DNA of 64,000 nucleotides from Sphingomonas panacisoli (GTDB taxonomy: Bacteria > Pseudomonadota > Alphaproteobacteria > Sphingomonadales > Sphingomonadaceae). The translations under genes and the position numbers were made by a program. Positions 36,031 through 45,089 of the stretch are shown here, one piece after another. The stretch is taken from the NCBI RefSeq assembly GCF_007859635.1, contig NZ_CP042306.1, positions 2,988,001-3,052,000 on the forward strand, read 5' to 3'. A model generated the notes under the pieces. The model saw nothing but the letters and a program-made list of their open reading frames with translations, had not been told where the DNA came from and did no database searches. How positions within the stretch are numbered: the first letter of the stretch is position 1; every line of letters starts with the position of its first letter.

Positions 36031-37319
36031 TAGATACCGCCCGAACGGACGATGCGGCCGAGATGCGCGGCGCTCGGTTTGGGGGTGCGCTTGAACGTCG
36101 TGCGATCGACCGCGACCAGCCCGAACTGCTGGGCAAAGCCCGACGTCCATTCGAAATTGTCGAGCAGCGACCAGTGGAGGTACCCACGTAGGTCGATGCC
36201 TTCGTCGAGGCACGCGCGCACTTCCTTCATCGTCGCGTCGATGAACGCGACGCGGCGGGTGTCGTCGCTCGTCCCGATCCCGCTTTCGGTGATGATTACC
36301 GGCTTCCCGCTGGCCTTCGCGGTGTAGCGCACCATGTTGCCGAGTGCAGGGGGATAGAATTCGTATCCCGCTGCGGTCTTCTCGGTTTCCTTGGGCGCCG
36401 GCACGGGGCCGTTCGGGCCGACCTGGATCCGCGTGTAGGTCTGCACGCCGATGAAGTCCGACGGCAGATCGAACCAGTCGTCGTACAGCGCCTTGTTGAG
36501 TTCCTTCACCTTGGCCTCGCCGCCCGCGACCGGCTGCAGGTCCTGCATGCTCAGGCTGATCCCCAACGGGTGCTTCGCCTCGGCCTTGATCGCGGCATAG
36601 GCCTTGGTGTGCGCCTCGCGCGTCGGCGGTACGATGCGATCGGCGGGGGCGAACACCCAGGACGAGAAGCGGTCCGACCCGCAGGCCTTGGCCGATGCGT
36701 TCAGCATGCGGTCGATCAGCGCACGACGCGCCTCGTACCCTGGCACCAGCACCGGGATCAGGCGGGGCAGGTTCATCTCGTTGAACGTCGTTGCGTAGTC
36801 GACGAGCGAGCCGAAATGCTTGGCCGCGGTGCCGGCGAAGCGCGCGAACAGGTCGGCCGCGCCGTCCGCCTCGAACCCGCCCCGCGCAGCGAACCAGCGC
36901 GGCGTGGTGAAGTGGATATAAGTTAGCATCGTCTTGAGGTTGTGTTTGCGGCACGTCTCCAGCACGCGCTTGTAATGGTCGAGCGCGGCCATCGAGAAGA
37001 CGCCCGGCTCGGGCTCGATCCGCGCCCATTCGATTCCGAAGCGATGCGTGTTGAACCCCAGCGACGCGGCGATCGCGATATCCTCGGCGTAGCGCTCGTA
37101 GCTGTCGCAGGCGTCGCCCGAGGGTTCGCGGAACAACGTACCTTTGACGTGCTCGTTGAGCCACATGTCCGAATTGACGTTGTTGCCCTCGCTCTGATGC
37201 GCTGAGATCGCGGTGCCCCACAGGAAGCCCTTGGGGACGGCGCGCGTCGCGGCGCGCGCGGGCATCCCCGACAGCGCGGCGGTCGCGCCCAATCCGATCA
37301 GCACGTCGCGACGATCCAT
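36030..37319 (-). CDS. Glycoside hydrolase family 1 beta-glucosidase, Tat-type signal
   Basis: A 429-residue enzyme with a Tat-like signal (DRRDVLIGLGATAALSG) and the GH1 barrel starting PKGFLWGTAISAHQSEG. The acid/base Glu is E181 in TTFNEMN and the nucleophile E345 in VIITESGIG; LHWSLLDNFEW near the end completes the GH1 signature. It should release beta-linked glucose, galactose or mannose residues in the periplasm. It lies between an MBL-fold gene (one-base gap) and the GDSL hydrolase. Confidence 0.92.
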   Translation of the reverse strand: MDRRDVLIGLGATAALSGMPARAATRAVPKGFLWGTAISAHQSEGNNVNSDMWLNEHVKGTLFREPSGDACDSYERYAEDIAIAASLGFNTHRFGIEWARIEPEPGVFSMAALDHYKRVLETCRKHNLKTMLTYIHFTTPRWFAARGGFEADGAADLFARFAGTAAKHFGSLVDYATTFNEMNLPRLIPVLVPGYEARRALIDRMLNASAKACGSDRFSSWVFAPADRIVPPTREAHTKAYAAIKAEAKHPLGISLSMQDLQPVAGGEAKVKELNKALYDDWFDLPSDFIGVQTYTRIQVGPNGPVPAPKETEKTAAGYEFYPPALGNMVRYTAKASGKPVIITESGIGTSDDTRRVAFIDATMKEVRACLDEGIDLRGYLHWSLLDNFEWTSGFAQQFGLVAVDRTTFKRTPKPSAAHLGRIVRSGGI

Positions 37320-37320
37320 C

Positions 37321-38310
37321 TCACTTCCCCTTGGCTTCGTTGATATCGACCGGCGCGATCACCGGCATGTAACGGATCTTCACCCCGTCACGCGCGGCGA
37401 GCGGCGCGAGTCGGGTCATCGTCAGCGGAATGTCGTCGAGGAAACGGCGCAGCGGCTGGAGCGGCTGGTCGAGCGGCAACAGGAAGTCGTCCCAATGGAT
37501 CGGCACGACCAGCTTGGCGCCGGTCGTCTTTACCACCTCGTCCCAATAGCGTGCCGTGAAATCGGCCGGATGCGGCGACAGGCCGCCGGTCGCGAGGAAC
37601 ACGACGTCCGCCTTCACCCCGCGGTACATGCCGGGACTGAAATTGGCGCTGGCATGGACGAGGATGCGCAAACCGCGATGCTCGATCAGATAGGCGAAGG
37701 TGCCGCCCTCTCTATAGTCGCTCGCCTTGGCGGGTTGACGGAGCGGCGCCGTCACCTCGCCCGGCACGCGGTCGCCGAGCGAGTGAGCCGAGCGGATGAC
37801 GGTCACCGTGAAGTCGCCCGCGACGAGCGTCTCGCCGCCCTTGATTGTGCGGATGCGTGCGTCCGGGATCCCTCCGCCGAGGGCGACCTCGCGCGTCGAG
37901 GGCGAGCCGACGATCGTCGCCCCGGTCTTCGCTGCGACCGCCGCGATGTCGAGTGCATGATCGTAATGCGTGTGGCTGACGAGCAGAAGGTCGATCTTGG
38001 CCAGACCCGCGCGACTCAGGACCGACCCGACCAAGGCCGGGTCGCTGGCGATCTTGTCGAACATCACAGCGCGCATCCCCGGCCGCGTCAGCAGGGCGTC
38101 GATCATGATCGTGTTCTTGCCGTCGCCGAACGTCAGCGTCGTCGCACCGAAATAGCGGGCCGTGACGTCTCCCGCAGCCGCATTGCTCGACGCTAACGTC
38201 ACCGTGTCGGCAGGCAACGCGGGATGGCCGAAGCGCCACGCGCCATAGCCCACGGCGACGGCCAACAGCGCCGCGACCGTCAGCAGGATGCGCTTGATCC
38301 AGACCCTCAT
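37321..38310 (-). CDS. Membrane-anchored metallo-beta-lactamase-fold hydrolase
   Basis: A 329-residue protein with an N-terminal membrane helix (residues about 8-24), then an MBL domain: zinc ligands in SHTHYDHALD (about 112-120), later His in IRSAHSLGD, and C-terminal VVPIHWDDF. It resembles the UlaG/RNase Z-like group, so the substrate may be a lactone, phosphodiester or sugar derivative. It is one base ahead of GH1 and is likely in the same periplasmic pathway. Confidence 0.82.
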   Translation of the reverse strand: MRVWIKRILLTVAALLAVAVGYGAWRFGHPALPADTVTLASSNAAAGDVTARYFGATTLTFGDGKNTIMIDALLTRPGMRAVMFDKIASDPALVGSVLSRAGLAKIDLLLVSHTHYDHALDIAAVAAKTGATIVGSPSTREVALGGGIPDARIRTIKGGETLVAGDFTVTVIRSAHSLGDRVPGEVTAPLRQPAKASDYREGGTFAYLIEHRGLRILVHASANFSPGMYRGVKADVVFLATGGLSPHPADFTARYWDEVVKTTGAKLVVPIHWDDFLLPLDQPLQPLRRFLDDIPLTMTRLAPLAARDGVKIRYMPVIAPVDINEAKGK

Positions 38311-38350
38311 TGCGCCACCCTATGCCGGTCCGCGCCGTCCGGCCAGCGCA

Positions 38351-39757
38351 TCACGCGGCGAAGATCTTGCCCGGATTGAACAGATTGTCCGGATCGAGCG
38401 CCAGCTTGACCGCGCGCATCATGCCGACCGCGTCGTCGCCCAGTTCGCGGAGTAACCACGGCTGCTTGCCGAGCCCAATACCATGTTCGCCGGTGCAGGT
38501 TCCGTCCATCGCCAGCGCGCGCTCGACGAGGCGCGTATTGATCGACTCGACCTCGGCCAGTTCCTCGGCGCTGTCCGGGTCGAGCGAAAAGACCACGTGG
38601 AAATTGCCGTCCCCAACGTGGCCGAGGATCGTCGCCGGTAAACTGGCGGTCGCCAGGTCCTTCTTCGTTTCCTCGATGCATTCCGGCAGCCGGCTGATCG
38701 GCACGCACACGTCGGTCGCCCAGCCGACCGCGTTGGGCCGCAGATTGACCGCCGCATAATAGGCCTCGTGCCGCGCTTTCCACAATTTGGCGCGTTCCTC
38801 GGGCAGGTTCGACCAGCGGAAATCGCCGCCGCCGTTCGCGCTCGCCAGTTCGCCGACCAGTTCGACTTGCTCGGCGACCCCCGCGGGCGAGCCGTGGAAT
38901 TCGAAGAACAGGGTCGTGACTTCGGGATAGTCTAGCTTCGACCACAGATTGACCGCGCGCATCTGCATGTCGTCGAGGATTTCGACGCGGGCCAGCGGGA
39001 TGCCGAGCTGGATCGCCTGGACGACAGTATCGACCGCGCCACGCAGCGTCTCGAACCCGCATACCGCCGACGAAATCGTCTCCGGGATCGGATGCAGCCG
39101 CAGCGTGACTTCGGTGATGATGCCGAGCGTCCCCTCCGACCCGACGAACAGGTGGGTCAGGTCGTACCCCGCCGCCGACTTGCGCGCGCGGCGGCTGGTG
39201 ACGACGACCTTGCCGTCGGGCGTCACCACCTTCAGGCTCAGCACCGCCTCGCGCATCGTGCCGTAGCGCACCGCGTTGGTGCCGCTCGCGCGCGTCGCCG
39301 CCATCCCCCCGATGGTGGCGTTCGCACCCGGATCGATCGGGAAGAATAGTCCCTGATCGCGCAGATGCAGGTTGAGTTCCTCGCGTCGCACCCCGGCTTC
39401 GATCGTGCAGTCGAAATCCTCGGCATTGACCGCGACGATCCGCGTCATTTCGGACAGGTCGACGGTAACGCCGCCGCGCACCGCCAGCGTGTGGCCCTCG
39501 ATCGACGTTCCCGCACCGTACGCGATGATCGGGACCTGTGCCCCCCGACACAGGTCGACCAGATCGACCACGTCCTGGGTCGATCGCGCGAAGACCACCG
39601 CGTCGGGCGGCATCGGCGCGAAGTGCGCCTCGCTTTGCCCGTGCTGGTCGCGCACCGCCTGCCCGGTCTGGCACTGCGCGCCGAACCGGTCCGCGAGCCG
39701 CGCCAGAAAGGCTTGATCGACCGGCGAGGGCACGACCGGGTGCTCGATGTGCATCAC
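38351..39757 (-). CDS. FAD-linked oxidase, D-lactate/2-hydroxyacid dehydrogenase type (LdhD/GlcD)
   Basis: A 468-residue flavoprotein of the vanillyl-alcohol oxidase superfamily: FAD-binding segment PIIAYGAGTSIEGHT and GANATIGGMAATRASG, substrate/metal site GHVGDGNFHVVF and the C-terminal GTCTGEHGIGLGK. These closely resemble D-lactate dehydrogenase (cytochrome) and glycolate oxidase GlcD. It oxidises D-2-hydroxyacids with electrons to the respiratory chain. There are two ATGs at the start (39757/39754). It is 25 bases downstream of the TonB receptor, so probably co-transcribed. Confidence 0.87.
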   Translation of the reverse strand: MMHIEHPVVPSPVDQAFLARLADRFGAQCQTGQAVRDQHGQSEAHFAPMPPDAVVFARSTQDVVDLVDLCRGAQVPIIAYGAGTSIEGHTLAVRGGVTVDLSEMTRIVAVNAEDFDCTIEAGVRREELNLHLRDQGLFFPIDPGANATIGGMAATRASGTNAVRYGTMREAVLSLKVVTPDGKVVVTSRRARKSAAGYDLTHLFVGSEGTLGIITEVTLRLHPIPETISSAVCGFETLRGAVDTVVQAIQLGIPLARVEILDDMQMRAVNLWSKLDYPEVTTLFFEFHGSPAGVAEQVELVGELASANGGGDFRWSNLPEERAKLWKARHEAYYAAVNLRPNAVGWATDVCVPISRLPECIEETKKDLATASLPATILGHVGDGNFHVVFSLDPDSAEELAEVESINTRLVERALAMDGTCTGEHGIGLGKQPWLLRELGDDAVGMMRAVKLALDPDNLFNPGKIFAA

Positions 39758-39782
39758 GCGATCCTCTTTCCCGCCGCCGCGA

Positions 39783-42125
39783 TCAGAACTTGACCGAGGC
39801 TTCGAGGCCGATCGTGCGCGGCGTCAGTACGCCGGCGGCATAAGGCGACCCGGCAGTGTTGTTGGTCGCCAGCAGCTCGGTCCCGACCACCACGATCGCG
39901 CGCTTGTCGGTCAGGTTGCGGGCGAAAGCCGACAGGTTGAAGCTGCCGAAGTCCAACCCCGCGCGCAGATCGACCGTCGCATAGGCCGGCAGATGCTTCG
40001 GGAAGTTGCCGCTATAGTCGCTGATGCGGTTGCCCGTGTAATTCAGCGCAGCGCCCAGGTTCAGCTTGGTCGAGCCCGACAGCGTCGCGCTGTAGTCCGC
40101 AGTGAATGACCCCGACAGACGCGGCACGTAGGGCAGGCGATCGCCGTTGATACCCTTGGCGCGCGGCGCATCGGACGTCAGCTTGGCATCGGTGTACGCC
40201 GCGTTCAGCCCGAAGCTGAGCCCCGTCGCCGGCTGCAAGCGGATCGTCACTTCGCCGCCCTGGCTGCGCGCCTTGCCGCCGTTCACGATGAAGTTGAACC
40301 CGCCCGCGCTAGTCTGGACCTGGATGTTGTTCCAGTCGGTGTAGAACAACGCCGCATCGACCGAGAGCAGCTTGTTCATCGCCGATGCCTTGAAGCCGAC
40401 CTCGTACTGGATCAGGCGGTCGGGCTGGAAGGTCAGCGGCACGCCACCCGACGGCGGCGCGGGGTTCGGACCGCCCGGGCGATAGCCACTGGCGGCGCGA
40501 CCGTAGATCATGAAATCGTCCGAAATCTTGAAGCGCGGCGACACCAGCCACGTGGCGACGTTGGCCTTTTCGGCCCCGACCGCAACCAGCTGGCGGAACG
40601 CGAAGCCGGTGATCGCGGGGATCAGCAGGCCTTCATAGTCCTGGCTGTATTTCTGCTTGTCGTGCGCATAGCGGACGCCGCCGAGGATATCGAACTTCTG
40701 CCCGAAGTGGAGCCGGATATTACCGAAGCCCGAAAACTCCTGATAGGACGAATCGATCTTCGCGAAGACCAGGCCGTAGGGCGAGGTCGTCGGGATGCCG
40801 AATAGCGCATAGGCCGGGACGGAGATGGACGGGATTCCGACGCCGGTCGCGGTGTGGAACAGATCGGCGTTGTTGATCCGGTTCTTGTCGCCTTCGTACG
40901 TCCAGTAGAAGCCGGCCTGAACGTCGAGGATGCCGCCCGCAAGGTCGTTGGCGGTCACGCGCGCTTCCTCTGACCAGCGGTCCGAATGCTTGTACGTGTT
41001 GAGCGCGGCGCCGAGGTCGGCAATGCCCGACAGCCCGGCGAAAGCGGCGCCGAAGGTGCGCGAAGCGTCGGTCCGCTCGCCCGAGAAGATGCGCTGATAG
41101 GTGGTCGACGAGACGATGTTGACCTTGCCGAGATCGGCGCGCCACGTCGCGTTGTAGAGGCGCAGACGGACGCGGCCCGTTTCCTGCGCGAAGCGATTCT
41201 GCTTCAGATCGCCGTAGATCGGCTTGAGCGTGACCGAATCGACATCGACGATGTTCGCCGCTCCGGTCGTGGTGTCCTGCAGCGTCGCCGACAGATCGAG
41301 CCGCAGTTCGGGCGTGAACTTCATCGACAGCACCGCGCGGCCGCCGCGGATCTTGGCGTCGTTGGCGTCCTTGCCGCCGATCACCGGGTTGACGTTGTCG
41401 ATATACCCCGCGTCGCGGCGGTAGAAGCCCGACACGTGCAGCCCGAGCCGGTCGGTGACCAGCGGAAGGTTGAACATCCCGCGCGCCGAATAGCCGACAT
41501 CGCCCTTCGCGACCGTATTGACGCCGGCCGACGCGCTGCCCTCGATCGTGCTGAGGTTCGGCTCGACGGTGGTGAACTTGAGCAGGCCGCCCACCGCGCC
41601 GGCGCCGTACAGCGTGCCCTGCGGGCCCTTCAGCACTTCGATCTGCGCGAGGTCGGACGGGTCGAGATCGGGCGTGATGCCGTTGCCGCCGGTATAGGCG
41701 TTGACCGACCCGACCGGGGCTTCATCGACGTAGAAAGCGGTGGTCGAACCCGGCTGCGACGAACCGGTGGTGATGCCGCGCAGCGTGACCTGCGTGTTGC
41801 CGGTGCGGCCGGAGGTGAAGCTGAGGCCCGGGATGCGCGCCGCATAATCGGCGAAGCGCGTGATGCCGCCTTTGGTCATGTCGGTCGCGGTGACGACCGA
41901 GATCGACGCCGGCACGTCCTTCAGACGTTCATTGCTCTTGGTCGCGGTGACGATGATGTCGGGCATCGACTGGTCGTCGGCAGCCGTGGCGTCGGCACCA
42001 CCGGTCTGACCGTCGGCAGCCGCGACGGGCGCCGGGGCGGATTGCGCATGTGCGGCGGTCGCCATGAAAGCGACAAACGCGGCACCGGCCAGCAACGCGA
42101 TACGGCTGTTATTGTTGAACGACAT
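39783..42125 (-). CDS. TonB-dependent outer membrane receptor
   Basis: A 780-residue receptor with signal peptide (ending AAHAQ), TonB-box-like PDIIVTATKS, a plug (VPASISVVTATDM, GLSFTSGRTGNTQVTLRGI, VEVLKGPQGTLYGAGAVGG-like) and a barrel ending GLEASVKF (C-terminal Phe). It is of the type common in sphingomonads for oligosaccharides and aromatics. It is the first gene of a leftward run toward the FAD oxidase, MBL, GH1 and GDSL genes. A tandem operator lies 39-75 bases upstream of its ATG. Confidence 0.93.
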   Translation of the reverse strand: MSFNNNSRIALLAGAAFVAFMATAAHAQSAPAPVAAADGQTGGADATAADDQSMPDIIVTATKSNERLKDVPASISVVTATDMTKGGITRFADYAARIPGLSFTSGRTGNTQVTLRGITTGSSQPGSTTAFYVDEAPVGSVNAYTGGNGITPDLDPSDLAQIEVLKGPQGTLYGAGAVGGLLKFTTVEPNLSTIEGSASAGVNTVAKGDVGYSARGMFNLPLVTDRLGLHVSGFYRRDAGYIDNVNPVIGGKDANDAKIRGGRAVLSMKFTPELRLDLSATLQDTTTGAANIVDVDSVTLKPIYGDLKQNRFAQETGRVRLRLYNATWRADLGKVNIVSSTTYQRIFSGERTDASRTFGAAFAGLSGIADLGAALNTYKHSDRWSEEARVTANDLAGGILDVQAGFYWTYEGDKNRINNADLFHTATGVGIPSISVPAYALFGIPTTSPYGLVFAKIDSSYQEFSGFGNIRLHFGQKFDILGGVRYAHDKQKYSQDYEGLLIPAITGFAFRQLVAVGAEKANVATWLVSPRFKISDDFMIYGRAASGYRPGGPNPAPPSGGVPLTFQPDRLIQYEVGFKASAMNKLLSVDAALFYTDWNNIQVQTSAGGFNFIVNGGKARSQGGEVTIRLQPATGLSFGLNAAYTDAKLTSDAPRAKGINGDRLPYVPRLSGSFTADYSATLSGSTKLNLGAALNYTGNRISDYSGNFPKHLPAYATVDLRAGLDFGSFNLSAFARNLTDKRAIVVVGTELLATNNTAGSPYAAGVLTPRTIGLEASVKF

Positions 42126-42163
42126 TATCGATCCTCTCCCATTGCCCGCTTCGATCCGGGCTT

Positions 42164-42199
42164 GACCTATCAGGTAGCTGACGCCGACCTATCAGGTAG
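42164..42199. promoter_or_regulatory. Tandem operator-like dyads upstream of the TonB receptor
   Basis: Two identical 14-base copies of GACCTATCAGGTAG at 42164-42177 and 42186-42199, each containing ACCT-ATC-AGGT symmetry, 22 bases apart (two helical turns). The pair is flanked by CTTGA (42161) and TCAAG (42202). It lies between the receptor and the GH130 gene. The cognate regulator is not in the window. Confidence 0.6.
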
Positions 42200-42261
42200 G
42201 ATCAAGCTGTCGAGATGTGCCGCTATGCCGATCGGAATCCTCGCTATGCGGTTTGTGTCGA

Positions 42262-43403
42262 TCAGAGGGAGAGGCTGGACGACGCCGCGACGCCGACGAC
42301 GCTGTCGGCCGACCCGTAATATAGCAACCACTGCCCGCCGAAATGGACGAGCCCTTCGATGAAGGTTGTCCCCTGCGCGTACTGCCCGGTCTTCTCCCAG
42401 GCGAGCTCGGGGGCGAAGAAAGGCGTTTCGGCGCGCTCGAGCACCCGCGTCGGATCGCGCGGATCGAGCAACGCGCGGCCCGCGGCATATTCAAGCGGGG
42501 GCCGCGTCGGATCACCCCCCGTCTTCGCGTTGCGGCCGTTATAGAGCATCACTATTCCGCGCGGCGTCAGGATAGGCGACGGCCCCGCCTCTGCCAGCCC
42601 GCTGTCGAACTTGCCCGGACGCGGCGCCATGACGATCTTCAGCTTGCCCGGCGCGCTTTCGACCGGGGTCCAGCGGATCATGTCGGGCGAATGCGCGGCG
42701 TAGATGTTGCCCTGGCCGAACAGCATCCAGTAGCGACCGCCGATCTTCGCCGCGACCAGGCGATCGCCGGCCAGTCGCTGCACGATCGCGGCGGATTTCA
42801 TCATCATCTTTTCGTACCGCGACCCGGCGAACGCGACCCCGTGCTTTTCCCAGAACACCATGTCGCGCGACGTCGCGACGCCGAGATAGACCGCCTTCCG
42901 GTTGAACTGGCTGTAGGTGCAGACGAACAGTCCATCTTCGCGCATCGCGAGCCGCGGATCCTCGCATCCGCCGTCCCACTCGGCATCGCGCTGGGCATCA
43001 TTGTCGGGGTAGATGACCGGCGACGGCAGCACCTGGAAATTCACCCCGTCGCTGCTCCGCGCCAGCCCGATGCGCGAGGTATGCCCGCCGATCGCCATCG
43101 CGCCGCTATCGTCCTCGGCGCGAAACAGCAGCCATACCGCACCGTCATGGACGGCCGCTGCTGGGTTGAAGGCGTGCAGCGCGCGCCACTTCACCGGCGC
43201 CTGGCGCATCGGGCAGAAGAAGGTCGCGTTCGGATCGGCGGCGATGATCGGCCGCGCGCCGGCACGCCGCTCGAACCGGGTGTCGGCGGCGATCGGCCGC
43301 GCGACGCGGCCCGCCGCGGTCGCGCCGACCGGCGTCGCCGCCAACATCAGCCCCCCACGACCGACCGGCGATCGGGGCGCCGCGCATCGTTAATCTCGGC
43401 CAT
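42262..43403 (-). CDS. GH130-family protein, N-terminal Tat signal out of frame at a G6 run
   Basis: The main frame (ATG 43347, 361 codons) has GH130 motifs: HAFNPAAAVHDGAVWLLFR, WDGGCEDPRLA, AEAGPSPILTPRGIVMLYNG and EGLVHFGGQWLLYYGSADS. This five-bladed fold contains beta-mannoside phosphorylases and hydrolases. A strong ribosome site (GAGAGGAAGG) precedes ATG 43403, whose frame encodes a Tat-like RRPDRRSVVGG and then ends at TGA. A seventh G in the run at 43351-43356 would join it to LMLAATPVGATAAG, giving a complete exported protein. The gene is divergent from a second GH130. Confidence 0.82.
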
Positions 43404-43552
43404 GTCCGCCTTCCTCTCGGTGCGAACACTAGGCAGGTCGATCGGCATCGCGGTAGGCAGTCCGCTGTGCTGGGAGGAAGTATCGCTGTGCGCCCGGCAA
43501 CTCGAAGGCGCGAACGTGCGTTCGGCCCGGACATGGTGAGCAGGGGCAATGC

Positions 43553-44671
43553 ATGACGTATCCGATCGATCGCCTGGTCTTTCGTCCCGACGATGTCGAT
43601 CTCGCCCGCTCGCCGCTGGCGGGACATATCGGCGAGGACACGTACGTGCTGGGCGCGTTCAACCCCGGACTGACGCGGCTCGCCAACGGCAATCTACTGA
43701 TGATGGTGCGGGTGGCCGAGGCGCTGCGGCAGCCCGTCCGCGACGGCCACGTTCGCTCGATCCGCTGGGACGGCGGGCGGTACGTCCTCGATCCCTGGCC
43801 GCTCGCGCAAGTCGACACGTCGGATCCACGCAAGTTCATGGTGCATGGCAGCGGCTGGCGCGTGATGGCGCTGACGTCACTGTCATGGCTGCTGCCGGTC
43901 GAATTGTCGCCCGACGGGCTGGATCGCGTCGCAATTCATTACGACAAGGCGGTCGCGCCGTCCGCCAGCTTCCAATGCTACGGCATCGAGGACGCGCGGA
44001 TCAGCAAGGTCGGCGATCGCTACTTGATGACGACCTGTTCGGTCAGTCCGGAGCGCCATTCGACGACGTTGTACAGTTCCGCCAACGGGCTCGACTGGAC
44101 GTTCGAGGACATCGTGCTCGATCACCAGAACAAGGACATGCTGATCTTCGAAGGACTGATCGGCGACCGTTACTGGGCGCAGACTCGGCCCCTCGGCGAC
44201 CTTTATTTCGCCTACCCGCCCGGCAGCGAGTGGCGCGCCGGTCCGGCGATCAACCTCGCGACCTCGCCCGACGGCCATCACTGGAAACCGTATCGCGAGC
44301 CCGGCATCCGCCCGCACAGCGCGACGGTCGCCACCGCGCGGATGGGCGGCGGCACGCCGCCGATCCTAACCGACGACGGCTGGCTGAGCCTGTGGCACGG
44401 CGTCGAACCCAAGGAAATCGTCGGCATCTATCGCACCTATTGGTCGATCCTCGACCGCGACGATCCCAGCAAGGTCGTGCGCACGCATCATGCGCCGGTG
44501 CTCGAGGCCAGCCCCACGCTGACCGCGCCGATCGAGCATCAGATGTACCTCCACGACGTCGTCTTTACGACCGGCATCGCCGATGGCGGCGATCATTATG
44601 TCGTCGCGTCGGGCGAAGCGGACCTCGCGTGCCGCATCACCCATGTGCCGAAGGCCGTGTTCGGCCTGTAG
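43553..44671 (+). CDS. GH130-family glycoside phosphorylase/hydrolase
   Basis: A 372-residue cytoplasmic protein with GH130-like elements: VLGAFNPGLTRLANGNLLMMVR, CYGIEDARISKVGDRYLM, GGGTPPILTDDGWLSLWHGV and a late TTGIADGGDHYVVASGEAD. GH130 enzymes phosphorolyse or hydrolyse beta-mannosides. It lacks a signal peptide and is divergent from the exported-type GH130 at 42262. The two likely act outside and inside on one glycan. The linkage is unknown. Confidence 0.85.
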   Translation: MTYPIDRLVFRPDDVDLARSPLAGHIGEDTYVLGAFNPGLTRLANGNLLMMVRVAEALRQPVRDGHVRSIRWDGGRYVLDPWPLAQVDTSDPRKFMVHGSGWRVMALTSLSWLLPVELSPDGLDRVAIHYDKAVAPSASFQCYGIEDARISKVGDRYLMTTCSVSPERHSTTLYSSANGLDWTFEDIVLDHQNKDMLIFEGLIGDRYWAQTRPLGDLYFAYPPGSEWRAGPAINLATSPDGHHWKPYREPGIRPHSATVATARMGGGTPPILTDDGWLSLWHGVEPKEIVGIYRTYWSILDRDDPSKVVRTHHAPVLEASPTLTAPIEHQMYLHDVVFTTGIADGGDHYVVASGEADLACRITHVPKAVFGL

Positions 44672-44678
44672 CGACGGC

Positions 44679-44930
44679 CTAGTTGGCGGGCACCTTGGCC
44701 CAAGGTGTCCGCGCAACGGGGCAGCGCGGTTCGTGCCGGTCCAGTTCCTTGCCCGGACGATCCTTCTTGAACCGTTTGGCGCAAGGCGACTCGTCGCGCG
44801 GACGATACGTGGCGGTCGGGGTCTTCCCGGTCGGATGCCACACCAAGACGTGCGTATCGCTAACGGACTGGGCGCTGGCCGCCACGGGTTGAATCAACGC
44901 CAGGGCGATGAGGATCGGCATCGGTTTCAT
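44679..44930 (-). CDS. Small secreted protein of unknown function
   Basis: An 83-residue frame with a convincing signal peptide (MKPMPILIALALIQPVAASAQS), followed by a basic, Pro-rich tail with two Cys. It has normal G+C codon use and a GGAG upstream. It is convergent with the GH130 gene (seven-base gap). No family recognised. Confidence 0.5.
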   Translation of the reverse strand: MKPMPILIALALIQPVAASAQSVSDTHVLVWHPTGKTPTATYRPRDESPCAKRFKKDRPGKELDRHEPRCPVARTPWAKVPAN

Positions 44931-45089
44931 GGGGTCTGCTCCATCATTCGTCGGCCGAAGCGGCTAGCGGCGGGCGCGCGCGCGATCCTTGCCGTTGTGT
45001 GACGAAGCATTGCGGCGAGTGTGACAAATCGTTGCTGAAACACCCGTCGGGGTTGAGGTGCCGCAGCGCCGCGCCTAGCTCGCATCGCG

